Assembly: GCA_964403885.1 (NCBI GenBank)
Contig: CAYOHY010000001.1
Span: 1-64,000, forward strand
Origin: CAYOHY01 sp964403885
GTDB taxonomy: Bacteria > Actinomycetota > Coriobacteriia > Anaerosomatales > PHET01
DNA length: 64,000 nucleotides
Reading direction: 5' to 3'
Shown here: positions 26,289 through 35,127 of the stretch, piece by piece
Position numbering within the stretch: position 1 is the stretch's first letter
Layout of the letters: the number at the start of each line of letters is the position of its first letter
The notes under the pieces: generated by a model
The model's database searches: none
What the model was told of the DNA's origin: nothing
The model's input: only the letters and a program-made list of their open reading frames with translations
Position numbers and translations under genes: made by a program

Positions 26289-26483
26289 CAGGGCGGTCGA
26301 GCGGGCGATGGACGGCTTGCTGATGGGAGGTCCCCTCGGCGTCGGAAACAGGTGGCCGCACGATACAGGCGCGGTGAAGTGGCACCAGTGTACCCGAGCA
26401 GGGTGCGCGGCTTCTCGGGTGGGCGAGTGCCGTCACCGCGCCGTCACCGCCGCGCTACGGTGCTTCGGCTATCATGGGAGCGC

Positions 26484-28802
26484 ATGAGACGAATCCTTTC
26501 CACACTCGCGCTTGTCGCCGCTCTGGCAGCGGCCGTGCTGCCGACCCCCGTCGCCTACGCCCAGCCGCAGACGCGGCGCGTGGTGATCGTGCTGGCTCCG
26601 TACCTGACCTGGGATGACGTGACCCCTACGTCCACGCCCACGATCTGGCGACTCGCCCAGACCGGCGCGATCGGCGACATCAACGCTCGCAGCCGGACGC
26701 GTGAGCCGGGTGAGCCGCAGTCGCCGCTCGAGGGCGCATTGACCATCTCGGCGGGCTCATGGGCCGTTCCGTCGTTCAACGCTCAGGCCGCCTACGAGGT
26801 GACCGAGCGCTACGAGGTGGGTACCGCTGCCGAGGCGTTCCGGCGCACCACCGGCGATCAGGTGGGTGCGAACAGGATCGTGTTCCTGGGCATGCCGATG
26901 ACGCAGCGGCTCAACAACGAGCGCTCGTTCGAGGTGGCGCTGGGCACCCTGGGCTCGGTGGTCGAGAGTGCGAGCGGTCAGACCGCGGCCATCGGCAACG
27001 CCGACGTGGGGTACTCGACCGGCGAGCAGCGCAAGGTACGCCCGGCCGCGCTCGCAGCGATGAACTCCGACGGACTGGTCGCGCTCGGCGACGTGTCGAC
27101 GCGACTGCTTCGCGCCGAGCCCAACGCACCCTTTGGCATCGAGACCGACCTCACGTTCTTCGAGCGTATGGTGAGAAACGTCGACAAGGAGACTGCGACC
27201 ACCGGCAAGCCGGCGTTCGTGGTGCTCGACGCGGGAGACGCTTACCGCGCCACGAAGTTCGAGCCGCAGGTGACGACAGAGATCGCGCGTGAGCAGCGCC
27301 TTCACGCGCTCACCACCCTTGACGAGGTCGTGCGCATGGCGTCGGAGCACTTCGACGACGGCGTGGTCATGGTCGTGTCGCAGTCCACCGGCGACGAGGT
27401 CGCAGGTCGCCCCGAGGGCTTCGGCCCGATCGTCGTCTCCGGCAGGGGTTGGAAGGGCTACGTCACCTCGAACTCCACACAGCGCGAGGGGCTCGTCACC
27501 AACCTCGACGTGACCGCGACGGTCATCGAGGCGTTGGGTCTGGAGCGCCCGGTGCAGGTGCTCGGCAATCCGATCGAAGTCGTGCCCGCGTCCGCGCCGC
27601 TCGAGTCCCGCATCGTCAGGCTTCAGGAGATGAATCGCACCGCCATCGCCGTCGACGCGGCCAAGCCGGGCGTGGTCAACACCTTCGTCGTCTTCACCGT
27701 CATCGCGCTGCTGTTGGGCGCCGTGGTTCTCGTGCGAGCGAAGCATTGGTCGGCCCGCGTGGTGAAGTGGTGGACCGTGGGGCTGCGGGTCGCGTTGCTC
27801 GCCGTGATGACCGTGCCGCTGTCCAGCTGGCTCATGTTCTCGTGGGCGCGCTGGCCGTCGACATCGGTCGAAGCGGTATCTGCGCTGCTGCTGACCGCGC
27901 TTGGCGTGTTCGCCCTTGCGCTGGTGTTGTTCTGGAAGGCACCGCTGCGGGTACCGGTGGCCGCCCTGTCGCTGCTGACGTCACTCGTCATCCTCGTCGA
28001 CCAGTGGCTGGGTGCGCCCGCGTCGTTCACCAACTCCTTCGGCTACTCGCCGTTGCTCGCAGCCCGTTTCTACGGCATCGGCAACGAGGCGGCTGCCATG
28101 CTCTTCGGATCGTCGATCGTGGGCGTCGCGCTGCTGTTCGACCAGTGGCCCGACGCTCCCGCGGTGAAGTGGGGCAAACGAATCGGCCTGCCCATACTCG
28201 GCATCATCGTGATCGGCACGGCGGCCGCCCCCATGTTCGGCGCCAACATCGGTGTCGCTGTATGGGGCGTCATCGGCTTCGGGCTCGCCTGGGTGCTCAT
28301 GAACGGGCATCACGTGTCGGTGCGCACCGTCTTGTGGCTGATGGTCGCGGTGGTCGGCGTGATTGCGGCTTTCGCGGCGATCGACATGTTCGGCGGCGGA
28401 CCCCAGACCCACCTGGGTCGTGCGATCTCGTCAGCCGAGCAAGGTGGGCTCATCGAGCTGTGGAACATCGTCGCGCGCAAGGCCGAGACGAACATGCGCG
28501 TGCTGACGCACACCAACTGGGCCTACATCCTGATCGCGACACTCGCGTTCCTGGGCTTCATGCGGTGGCGCCCGCAAGGCGACTTCGCCGAGACGCTGCA
28601 CGAGAACCCGGACTTCGCCGACGCCATTACCGTCTCGCTCGTCGCGGGACTCGTCGCCTACTTCAGCGAGGACTCGGGCATCGTCATCCCCGCGCTCGAG
28701 GTGTTCTACGTGGGTGTCGCGATCGTGTGGCTCATGTTGTCGCGCCTCGTGAGTCCCGAGAGCAGCGGATCGCACGAGACTACCGGGGGCGATGAGCGGT
28801 GA
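26484..28802 (+). CDS. Uncharacterised membrane protein with alkaline-phosphatase-like ectodomain
   Basis: Protein of 772 aa. A signal peptide ends at AYA|QP (residue 26). The extracytoplasmic half (about 27-395) resembles the alkaline phosphatase/phosphoglycerate mutase fold: VVIVLAPYLTWDDV near the start, the TPTIWRLAQTGAIGDINARS segment, then VMVVSQSTGDEVAG. About eleven transmembrane helices follow from residue ~395. I do not recognise a characterised family. The stop overlaps the MraY-like gene (GTGA), so the pair is translationally coupled. TATCAT at 26470-26475 lies eight bases before the ATG. A role on a lipid-linked envelope intermediate is inferred from the neighbours only. Confidence 0.7.
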   Translation: MRRILSTLALVAALAAAVLPTPVAYAQPQTRRVVIVLAPYLTWDDVTPTSTPTIWRLAQTGAIGDINARSRTREPGEPQSPLEGALTISAGSWAVPSFNAQAAYEVTERYEVGTAAEAFRRTTGDQVGANRIVFLGMPMTQRLNNERSFEVALGTLGSVVESASGQTAAIGNADVGYSTGEQRKVRPAALAAMNSDGLVALGDVSTRLLRAEPNAPFGIETDLTFFERMVRNVDKETATTGKPAFVVLDAGDAYRATKFEPQVTTEIAREQRLHALTTLDEVVRMASEHFDDGVVMVVSQSTGDEVAGRPEGFGPIVVSGRGWKGYVTSNSTQREGLVTNLDVTATVIEALGLERPVQVLGNPIEVVPASAPLESRIVRLQEMNRTAIAVDAAKPGVVNTFVVFTVIALLLGAVVLVRAKHWSARVVKWWTVGLRVALLAVMTVPLSSWLMFSWARWPSTSVEAVSALLLTALGVFALALVLFWKAPLRVPVAALSLLTSLVILVDQWLGAPASFTNSFGYSPLLAARFYGIGNEAAAMLFGSSIVGVALLFDQWPDAPAVKWGKRIGLPILGIIVIGTAAAPMFGANIGVAVWGVIGFGLAWVLMNGHHVSVRTVLWLMVAVVGVIAAFAAIDMFGGGPQTHLGRAISSAEQGGLIELWNIVARKAETNMRVLTHTNWAYILIATLAFLGFMRWRPQGDFAETLHENPDFADAITVSLVAGLVAYFSEDSGIVIPALEVFYVGVAIVWLMLSRLVSPESSGSHETTGGDER

Positions 28803-29818
28803 GCATGTCCGCCGTCGCAGGTGTGCTCGGCACGGCGCTGGTGCTTGGAATCGTCGTCCCGTGGGTCTTCGTGAGGATGCTGACGCCATCACTTGCCGCG
28901 TCTGAACGCGCGAGGGCCGTCAACTTCCGCGGTCGGGAGCTCTTCTACGGTCTCGGCATCGTGTGGCTCGTGTGGGCCGGGTGCGCGATCGTCGGGGGAG
29001 TGGCACCGTCGGTTCTCACGGGTGACGGGGCCTCCCAGAGCATCCTGCCCATCCTCACCCTTGCGGGCCCGCTGGCGCTCGTGGCGTTCGCTCTGGGCGT
29101 GATCGACGACGCGTATGGCGACGCGAGCGCGAGGGGCTTCAAAGGCCATATCAAGGCGATGCTGCGCGGGCGGCTCACGACCGGCGGCCTCAAGCTCATC
29201 GGCATCGGGCTGGCCTCGCTCGTGGTTGCGTGGATCGTCGGCGACGTCGCGCCGTGGGGGTATGCAGGCGAGTCGCTGCCGCAGGGACCGTTGCACCCGG
29301 TGCTCGTGGTGGCTGCCGGCGCCGCCATCGCGCTCACCTCCAACTTCGTGAACCTCACCGACCTGCGTCCCGGGCGCGCGCTCAAGGCGTATGGGCTGCT
29401 GGCGTGTCTCGGTGTCGTGTCGGTGTGTCTGGGTCTGGCGGGTGGCGCATGGGGCTCGGCGATGGGGATCACGTCGCCTCAGATCGCCCTTCAGGCCGCC
29501 GCGCTCCTCATGTTCCTCATCGGCCCCGTCGTGGCGGTGTGGCGCTACGACCTGGGTGAGCTGGGTATGCTCGGCGACGCCGGGGCCAACCCCATGGGAG
29601 CGGTCACGGGACTGTTCATCGTCGCAGGTATGCCCGCGTGGGGGCTCGTGGCGTATCTCGCGCTCATGCTTGCGCTCAACGCCGCTTCTGAGCGGTTCTC
29701 GTATTCTCGTGTGATCGAATCGACACCTGCGCTCAAGTGGGTCGATTCATTGGGCAGAATCCCTGTGGAAGTGGATTCGGCGAAATCAAGTGGTCAATCG
29801 GATGGCAACCCCGAGTAG
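28799..29818 (+). CDS. MraY/WecA-like phosphoglycosyl transferase family protein, divergent
   Basis: Polytopic protein of 339 aa in the polyprenyl-phosphate HexNAc-1-phosphate transferase superfamily. The first aspartate motif is present (LGVIDDAYGDASARG), and NFVNLTDLRPGRALK sits where MraY has NLTDGLDGLA, so the second Asp-Gly pair is replaced by Leu-Arg-Pro. A later GMLGDAGANPMG corresponds to the GD-G-S/N loop. Function is not established; it may act on a lipid carrier or have lost the usual reaction. The start GTG at 28799 overlaps the upstream stop; ATG at 28805 is an alternative. Confidence 0.75.
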   Translation: MSMSAVAGVLGTALVLGIVVPWVFVRMLTPSLAASERARAVNFRGRELFYGLGIVWLVWAGCAIVGGVAPSVLTGDGASQSILPILTLAGPLALVAFALGVIDDAYGDASARGFKGHIKAMLRGRLTTGGLKLIGIGLASLVVAWIVGDVAPWGYAGESLPQGPLHPVLVVAAGAAIALTSNFVNLTDLRPGRALKAYGLLACLGVVSVCLGLAGGAWGSAMGITSPQIALQAAALLMFLIGPVVAVWRYDLGELGMLGDAGANPMGAVTGLFIVAGMPAWGLVAYLALMLALNAASERFSYSRVIESTPALKWVDSLGRIPVEVDSAKSSGQSDGNPE

Positions 29819-29835
29819 AATCACTCGGGAGTGAT
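29816..29835 (+). promoter_or_regulatory. pyrG -10 element overlapped by a palindrome
   Basis: TAGAAT (29816-29821) is a -10 hexamer whose first bases are the stop codon of the preceding gene. It is overlapped by the inverted repeat ATCACTC-GG-GAGTGAT (29820-29835), which would cover the transcription start. TGGTCA at 29791 is a possible -35, 19 bases upstream. The palindrome may be an operator. Confidence 0.4.
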
Positions 29836-29865
29836 CAGCGTTCGTTCACAAGGAGTCAGGGGCAT

Positions 29866-31479
29866 ATGGCCAAGCACATCTTCGTCACCGGTGGCGTCGT
29901 CTCCTCGCTCGGCAAGGGCATCACGGCCGCATCGTTGGGCCGCCTGCTCAAGTCGCGCGGGTTGAAGGTGACCATTCAGAAGCTCGACCCGTACCTCAAC
30001 GTCGACCCCGGTACGATGAGTCCCTTCCAGCACGGTGAGGTCTTCGTGACCGACGACGGGGGAGAGACCGACCTCGACCTCGGACACTACGAGCGCTTCA
30101 TCGACGAGTCGCTCTCGCGCGACTGCAACGTCACGGCGGGCTCGATCTACCAGAACCTGATCAGCAAGGAGCGCAGAGGCGACTTCCTTGGCGGCACGGT
30201 CCAGGTCATCCCGCACGTCACCAACGACATCAAGGAGCGGGTCAACCGCCTCGCCGAGCAGACCCAGCCCGACGTGATCATCACCGAGGTGGGCGGTACC
30301 GTAGGCGACATCGAGTCGCTGCCGTTCATGGAGGCGATCCGCCAGCTCAAGAAGGACAAGGGCCGCGACAACGTGTGCTACATCCACGTGTCGCTGGTGC
30401 CCTGGATCGGCGCCTCGTCCGAGCTCAAGACCAAGCCCACGCAGCACTCCGTCAAGGAGCTGCGCTCGATCGGTATCCAGCCCGACTTCATCGTGTGCCG
30501 CTCGGACCGTGCCATCGACGCCGGCATCCGCCGCAAGATCGCGCTGTTCTGTGACGTCGAGCCCGAGGCCGTGGTGAGCGCCCAGGACGCGCGTTCGATC
30601 TACGAGGTTCCCATGCGCCTGCGCGAGCAGCGCCTCGACACCATGGTCATGGAGCGACTGGGCCTTGAGGCCGGCGAGCCTGACATGGCGGAGTGGGAGG
30701 CGTTCTGCGCGCATTCGGCAGCACTGCCTGATGAGGTCAACATCGCGCTCGTGGGCAAGTACGTTCAGCTTCCCGACGCCTACCTCTCGGTCACCGAGGC
30801 CCTCGACCACGCGGGCATCTTCCACGACCACAAGGTGCGCATCGACTGGGTGGACGCCGAGTCGCTCACGCCCGAGGAGATCGCGTCGACCTTCGCGGCG
30901 TTCGACGGCATCCTCGTGCCCGGCGGCTTTGGCATCCGCGGCGTCGAGGGCAAGATCCGCGCCGCCAAGTACGCTCGTGAGAACAAAGTGCCGTACTTCG
31001 GCATCTGTCTGGGTATGCAGGTGGCCGTCGCCGAGTTCGCGCGACACGTCGCGGGGCTCGAGGGGGCGAACTCGGCTGAGTTCGACCCGGTCACCGAGCA
31101 CCCCGTCATCGACCTGATGCGCGATCAGCAGGGTGTGGCCGACATGGGCGGCACCATGCGCCTGGGTGCCTATCCGTGCAAGGTCACGCCGGGCACGAAG
31201 GGCTGGGACGCGTACGGCGAAGAGGTCATCTACGAGCGCCATCGCCACCGCTACGAGGTCAACAACGCCTACCGCCAGCAGTTGGTGGACGCGGGCCTGA
31301 TCATCAGCGGGCTGAGCCCCGACGACAAGCTCGTCGAGATGGTCGAGCTGCCGGACCATCCGTGGTTCCTCGGCAATCAGGGCCATCCTGAGTTCAAGAG
31401 CCGTCCCACCCGCCCGGCGCCGCTGTTCCGCGACTTCGTGGGCGCAGCCGTGGCGTACAAGAACTCCCGGAACGGCTAG
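29866..31479 (+). CDS. pyrG: CTP synthase
   Basis: Enzyme of 537 aa that aminates UTP to CTP using glutamine and ATP. The N-terminal synthetase domain starts MAKHIFVTGGVVSSLGKGI and contains QKLDPYLNVDPGTMSPFQHGEV. The C-terminal glutaminase has FGICLGMQ with nucleophile Cys381, then HRHRYEVN and HPEFKSRP for the catalytic His/Glu. AAGGAG (29850-29855) precedes the ATG. A palindrome on the -10 element suggests repressor control. Confidence 0.97.
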   Translation: MAKHIFVTGGVVSSLGKGITAASLGRLLKSRGLKVTIQKLDPYLNVDPGTMSPFQHGEVFVTDDGGETDLDLGHYERFIDESLSRDCNVTAGSIYQNLISKERRGDFLGGTVQVIPHVTNDIKERVNRLAEQTQPDVIITEVGGTVGDIESLPFMEAIRQLKKDKGRDNVCYIHVSLVPWIGASSELKTKPTQHSVKELRSIGIQPDFIVCRSDRAIDAGIRRKIALFCDVEPEAVVSAQDARSIYEVPMRLREQRLDTMVMERLGLEAGEPDMAEWEAFCAHSAALPDEVNIALVGKYVQLPDAYLSVTEALDHAGIFHDHKVRIDWVDAESLTPEEIASTFAAFDGILVPGGFGIRGVEGKIRAAKYARENKVPYFGICLGMQVAVAEFARHVAGLEGANSAEFDPVTEHPVIDLMRDQQGVADMGGTMRLGAYPCKVTPGTKGWDAYGEEVIYERHRHRYEVNNAYRQQLVDAGLIISGLSPDDKLVEMVELPDHPWFLGNQGHPEFKSRPTRPAPLFRDFVGAAVAYKNSRNG

Positions 31480-31481
31480 AC

Positions 31482-32609
31482 ATGAACTCCGAGGACAAGG
31501 TCCGCGACGCGCGACTGCTCGCGACGTTCCTCGATCTCGTGCGCATCGACAGTCCCTCCGGTGCCGAGGCCGCGTGTGCCGAGTACTGCGCGCGCGTCCT
31601 CACCGAGGCGGGCTGCTCGGTGCGCTTCGATGACAGCGCGTCTGTCACCGGCTCCGACACCGGCAACCTGATCGCGGAGCTGCCGGGTACCACCGAGGGC
31701 GTGCTCGTGCTCTCGGCCCACCTCGACGTGGTGCAGCCGTGCCATGGCGTGCAGCCCGAGGTGCGTGACGGTGTCGTGTTCGCCGCGGGCGACACGGTCT
31801 TGGGCGCCGACGACAAGGCCGGACTCGCCGCGGCGATCGAATGCGTTCGCCGACTCGTCGAGGACGGCGGGTCGTACCCCACCGTGCGGTGCGTCTTCAC
31901 CGTGCAAGAAGAGGTGGGCCTCGTGGGGGCCAAGGCGCTTGAGCCCGGTGCGGCGCTCGGTGACCTGTGTCTCGTGCTCGACGCCGCCGGCAGGCCGGGC
32001 GGCATCGTGATCGGTGCCCCTACCCACTACGTGTTCCACGCCCGGTTCACGGGTCGTGCGGCGCACGCAGGGGTTCAGCCTGAGGCGGGGATCTCGGCTA
32101 TCGCCATGGCGGCTCGCGCGATCGCGGAGCTGCCCATCGGTCGACTCGACGAGATCACCACCGCGAACGTGGGGTCGGTCAACGGAGGCACCGCCACCAA
32201 CGTCATCGCGGCCACGGTGGACGTCACCGGCGAGTGCCGCTCGCTCGACCGTGCACGGGTCGAGGCCTTGCGCGAGGGCATGGACAAGACGATGCGCGAG
32301 GCCGCTGCGGCGGCGGGCGGAACCGTTGAGATCGAGTGGGACCTGCAGTACGAGAGCTTCGGCTTCGACGAGCACGATCCGCTCGTGACCCTCGTGGCAT
32401 CCGCGTGCTCAGACGTCGGGCTCGCGTCGTCTACCTTCACCACGGGTGGCGGCAGCGACGCGAACGTCCTCGCGGCCCAGGGCGTGCCCACGCTTGCGCT
32501 GTCCTGCGGCATGGAGGGCGTGCACGGCATGACCGAGCAGATCGAGGTCGCCGACCTCGAGTCGCTCACCGCGCTGTGCGTCGCCGTGGCGCGCCGCCTG
32601 TCTGCCTAG
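31482..32609 (+). CDS. M20 family peptidase, tripeptidase T-like
   Basis: Zinc metallopeptidase of 375 aa. Metal ligands appear in order: LSAHLDVVQP (His, with catalytic Asp two residues on), GADDKAGLAA (bridging Asp), VQEEVGLVGA (catalytic and ligand Glu), LDAAGRPGG (Asp) and CGMEGVHGMTE (His). The dimerisation lid lies between about residues 185 and 290. It starts two bases after pyrG. It is closest in pattern to PepT-like/M42-related proteins; the substrate peptide is unknown. Confidence 0.85.
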   Translation: MNSEDKVRDARLLATFLDLVRIDSPSGAEAACAEYCARVLTEAGCSVRFDDSASVTGSDTGNLIAELPGTTEGVLVLSAHLDVVQPCHGVQPEVRDGVVFAAGDTVLGADDKAGLAAAIECVRRLVEDGGSYPTVRCVFTVQEEVGLVGAKALEPGAALGDLCLVLDAAGRPGGIVIGAPTHYVFHARFTGRAAHAGVQPEAGISAIAMAARAIAELPIGRLDEITTANVGSVNGGTATNVIAATVDVTGECRSLDRARVEALREGMDKTMREAAAAAGGTVEIEWDLQYESFGFDEHDPLVTLVASACSDVGLASSTFTTGGGSDANVLAAQGVPTLALSCGMEGVHGMTEQIEVADLESLTALCVAVARRLSA

Positions 32610-32619
32610 GAGAATCCCT

Positions 32620-33711
32620 ATGCGTCTCGTCTGGGGCACGGTCCGTGCCGTCACCGGCATCGCCGACGGCATCCAACAGCTGGCCGTCGACCTCGACGAT
32701 GGGTCGTCGGGCTCGGCGGTGAACTACCTGCGACTTGCGGGGGAGTGCGAGCTCGAGGAACGGGTGCTTCTCAACACCACCGCGGTCCAGCTGTCGCTGG
32801 GGACGGGCGGAAAGCACTTCGTGGTCGCACGCGCGGGTGACGCTGGCGGCGTCGTGCTCGACGATTCGTCCGGCGGTCACGTCATGAAGCTTCGCTACAC
32901 GCCGCTCCAGCTCGACGTGTTGGCCGTCGAGTCGCAGGAGTCACCCCACCACGAGGTGATGCGTGAGGCCGTCTCGCTCGACGGCATGCCGGTCGTGTGC
33001 TGCGGGCTGCACAGCCAGGTGCCGCTCGTGGCGGCGGCGATCAAGCAGGCCGACCCCGACCTGCGGGTCGCCTACTGCATGACCGACGACGCCGCGCTCG
33101 CCCTGCCGCTGTCCGACGTGGTCCGCGCCAGTGTTGCAGCGGGGCTTGTCGACACCACCGTCACCTGCGGCCAGGCGTTCGGCGGCGCGATCGAGGCGGT
33201 CAACCTGCACTCGGGCCTGCTTGCAGCCAAGCATGTCGGTGGGGCCCACGTCGCGATCGTCGCGATCGGACCCGGCGTGGTGGGAACTGCGACCGCGTTC
33301 GGTCACGGTGGCATCTGCCAGGGCGAGGCGATCAACGCCGTCTCGGTGCTTCAGGGAACACCCGTCGCCTGCCTGCGGATATCGTTCGCCGATGAGCGGT
33401 CGAGGCACCGTGGCGTCAGCCATCACTCGGTCGCCGCGCTCGCCAGAATCGCGCTTGCGCCCGCCAAGGTGTCTATTCCGTGCCTTCCAAGGGAATTTTC
33501 CGATGCAATAGACGAGGCCCTCGAAACCGGGGGTGTGTGGCGCCTCCACGAGCGCGTTGAGTCCTCGGCGGGACGCACTCCGCCGCCCTCTTTGCGCGGC
33601 GTGGAGGTCAAGAGCATGGGTCGCGGTTTCGCCGAGGACCCTGCATTCTTCGCCTCGGCGTTCGCTGCGGGGGAGATTGCATCGCGAATAGCCCTCGGCG
33701 TGCTTGATTAG
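32620..33711 (+). CDS. DUF3866 family protein
   Basis: Protein of 363 aa matching the DUF3866 pattern known from Actinomycetota and some thermophiles: a beta-rich N-terminus with VNYLRLAGECELEERVLLN and LGTGGKHFVVAR, then CCGLHSQVPLVAAAIKQADP and ITVTCGQAF-like and GPGVVGTATAFGHGG segments. No signal peptide or membrane helix is visible. Function is unknown. AGGAG precedes the ATG; it follows the M20 peptidase gene by ten bases. The last ~25 codons use more A/T-ending codons than the rest. Confidence 0.82.
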   Translation: MRLVWGTVRAVTGIADGIQQLAVDLDDGSSGSAVNYLRLAGECELEERVLLNTTAVQLSLGTGGKHFVVARAGDAGGVVLDDSSGGHVMKLRYTPLQLDVLAVESQESPHHEVMREAVSLDGMPVVCCGLHSQVPLVAAAIKQADPDLRVAYCMTDDAALALPLSDVVRASVAAGLVDTTVTCGQAFGGAIEAVNLHSGLLAAKHVGGAHVAIVAIGPGVVGTATAFGHGGICQGEAINAVSVLQGTPVACLRISFADERSRHRGVSHHSVAALARIALAPAKVSIPCLPREFSDAIDEALETGGVWRLHERVESSAGRTPPPSLRGVEVKSMGRGFAEDPAFFASAFAAGEIASRIALGVLD

Positions 33712-33756
33712 CCCGAAAAGTATGCAATACAACTTCCAGACCATGCAGTTTGGGCG

Positions 33757-33784
33757 TTGCACTCCGCCGCCCCCGCGCTACACT
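33757..33784 (+). promoter_or_regulatory. Promoter of ald
   Basis: TTGCAC (33757-33762), 16 bases, TACACT (33779-33784). Both hexamers are close to the sigma-70 consensus and the spacing is good. The start codon is at 33871, leaving a leader of about 80 bases. The stretch just upstream (33712-33750) is unusually A/T-rich for this genome and may hold an activator site. Confidence 0.55.
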
Positions 33785-33870
33785 GTGTGAGGATTCATGC
33801 GGTTATTGGTGCAGTTGATGCATCGTCGGCCGTAGGACACGAGCAACCGAGCGAAGAAAGGGGTCCTCCC

Positions 33871-34986
33871 GTGATCGTCGGAGTCCCGAAGGAGATCAAG
33901 AACAACGAGTTCCGCGTGGGTATGACCCCGGCTGGCGTCAAGGAGTTCGTCGCCCACGGTCACACCGTCGTGGTCGAGAAGGCAGCGGGCGAGGGTTCGT
34001 CGTTCCCGGATGCCGAGTACATCGCCGCAGGCGCCGAGATGCTCGACACCGCCGATGAGGTCTTCGCCCGAGCGGACATGATCGTCAAGGTCAAGGAGCC
34101 GCAGGCCGTCGAGATCGCCCGCCTGCGCCCCGGCCAGATCCTCTACACCTACCTGCACCTCGCCCCCGACTACGAGCAGACCATGGGTCTGATCGCCTCG
34201 GGCGCCGTGTGCATCGCGTACGAGACCGTCGAGCTTCCCAACCGCTCGCTGCCGCTGCTCGCCCCGATGTCCGAGGTCGCTGGCCGCATGGCCTCGCAGG
34301 TGGGCGCCGCCTACCTCCAGAAGCCCAACGGTGGCCGCGGTGTCCTGATGGGCGGCGTGCCCGGCGTGCTTCCCGCCAAGGTCGTCGTCTTGGGTGGTGG
34401 CGTCGTGGGCACCAACGCGGCGTACGTCGCCAAGGGCATGGGTGCTGACGTCACGATCATGGACGTCAACCTCGACCGCCTCCGCTACCTCGACGAGGTG
34501 TGGGGCAACAGCGTGCGCACCCTCTACTCGTCCAAGCACAACATCGAGGAGATCGTCACCCAGGCCGACCTCATCATCGGTTCGGTCCTGCTCCCCGGCG
34601 CCAAGACCCCGTGGCTCGTCACCAAGGACATGCTCCCCACCATGAAGCCGGGCGCTGTCGTCGTCGACGTGTCGGTCGACCAGGGTGGCTGCATCGAGAC
34701 CACCAAGGCCACCACGCACGCCGATCCCACCTACTTCGTCGACGGCGTGCTCCACTACGGCGTCGCCAACATGCCGGGTGCGGTGCCCAACACCTCGACG
34801 CTCGCGCTGACCAACGCCACCCTGCGCTATGGCCTCGCCATCGCCGACAAGGGCTGGAAGCAGGCCGTCGCCGACGACGCTTCGCTCGCCAAGGGCGTCA
34901 ACGTGCTCGACGGCAAGGTCGTCTACAAGCCTGTCGCTGACGCGCACGGCCTGGACTACGTGGAGCTCGCCAGCATGCTCGCGTAG
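33871..34986 (+). CDS. ald: Alanine dehydrogenase
   Basis: NAD-dependent enzyme of 371 aa interconverting L-alanine and pyruvate + ammonia. It begins MIVGVPKEIKNNEFRVGMTPAGV, typical of the family. VKVKEPQ and YTYLHLAP form the substrate site, and VVVLGGGVVGTNAA is the Rossmann loop. AAAGGGG lies eight bases before the GTG. It has its own promoter upstream and a strong terminator downstream, so it is probably monocistronic and tied to nitrogen or cell-wall alanine supply. Confidence 0.96.
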   Translation: MIVGVPKEIKNNEFRVGMTPAGVKEFVAHGHTVVVEKAAGEGSSFPDAEYIAAGAEMLDTADEVFARADMIVKVKEPQAVEIARLRPGQILYTYLHLAPDYEQTMGLIASGAVCIAYETVELPNRSLPLLAPMSEVAGRMASQVGAAYLQKPNGGRGVLMGGVPGVLPAKVVVLGGGVVGTNAAYVAKGMGADVTIMDVNLDRLRYLDEVWGNSVRTLYSSKHNIEEIVTQADLIIGSVLLPGAKTPWLVTKDMLPTMKPGAVVVDVSVDQGGCIETTKATTHADPTYFVDGVLHYGVANMPGAVPNTSTLALTNATLRYGLAIADKGWKQAVADDASLAKGVNVLDGKVVYKPVADAHGLDYVELASMLA

Positions 34987-35009
34987 CCCTTTTGCACTTC
35001 GCTCTCAGG

Positions 35010-35040
35010 CGGCCGCCTCGGATACCTTCCGGGGCGGCCG
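35010..35040 (+). terminator. Terminator after ald
   Basis: A 12-bp stem (35010-35021 with 35029-35040, one T-G wobble) around a 7-base loop, GC-rich, followed by TTCTCGTCTC. It lies 24 bases after the ald stop. Confidence 0.7.
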
Positions 35041-35127
35041 TTCTCGTCTCACTGGGGAGTTGTGGAAGTCAGACCTGAGGCGTAGCGTGGATGGCACAAG
35101 AATGTCCGACACTGAGGAGGGGGTACG

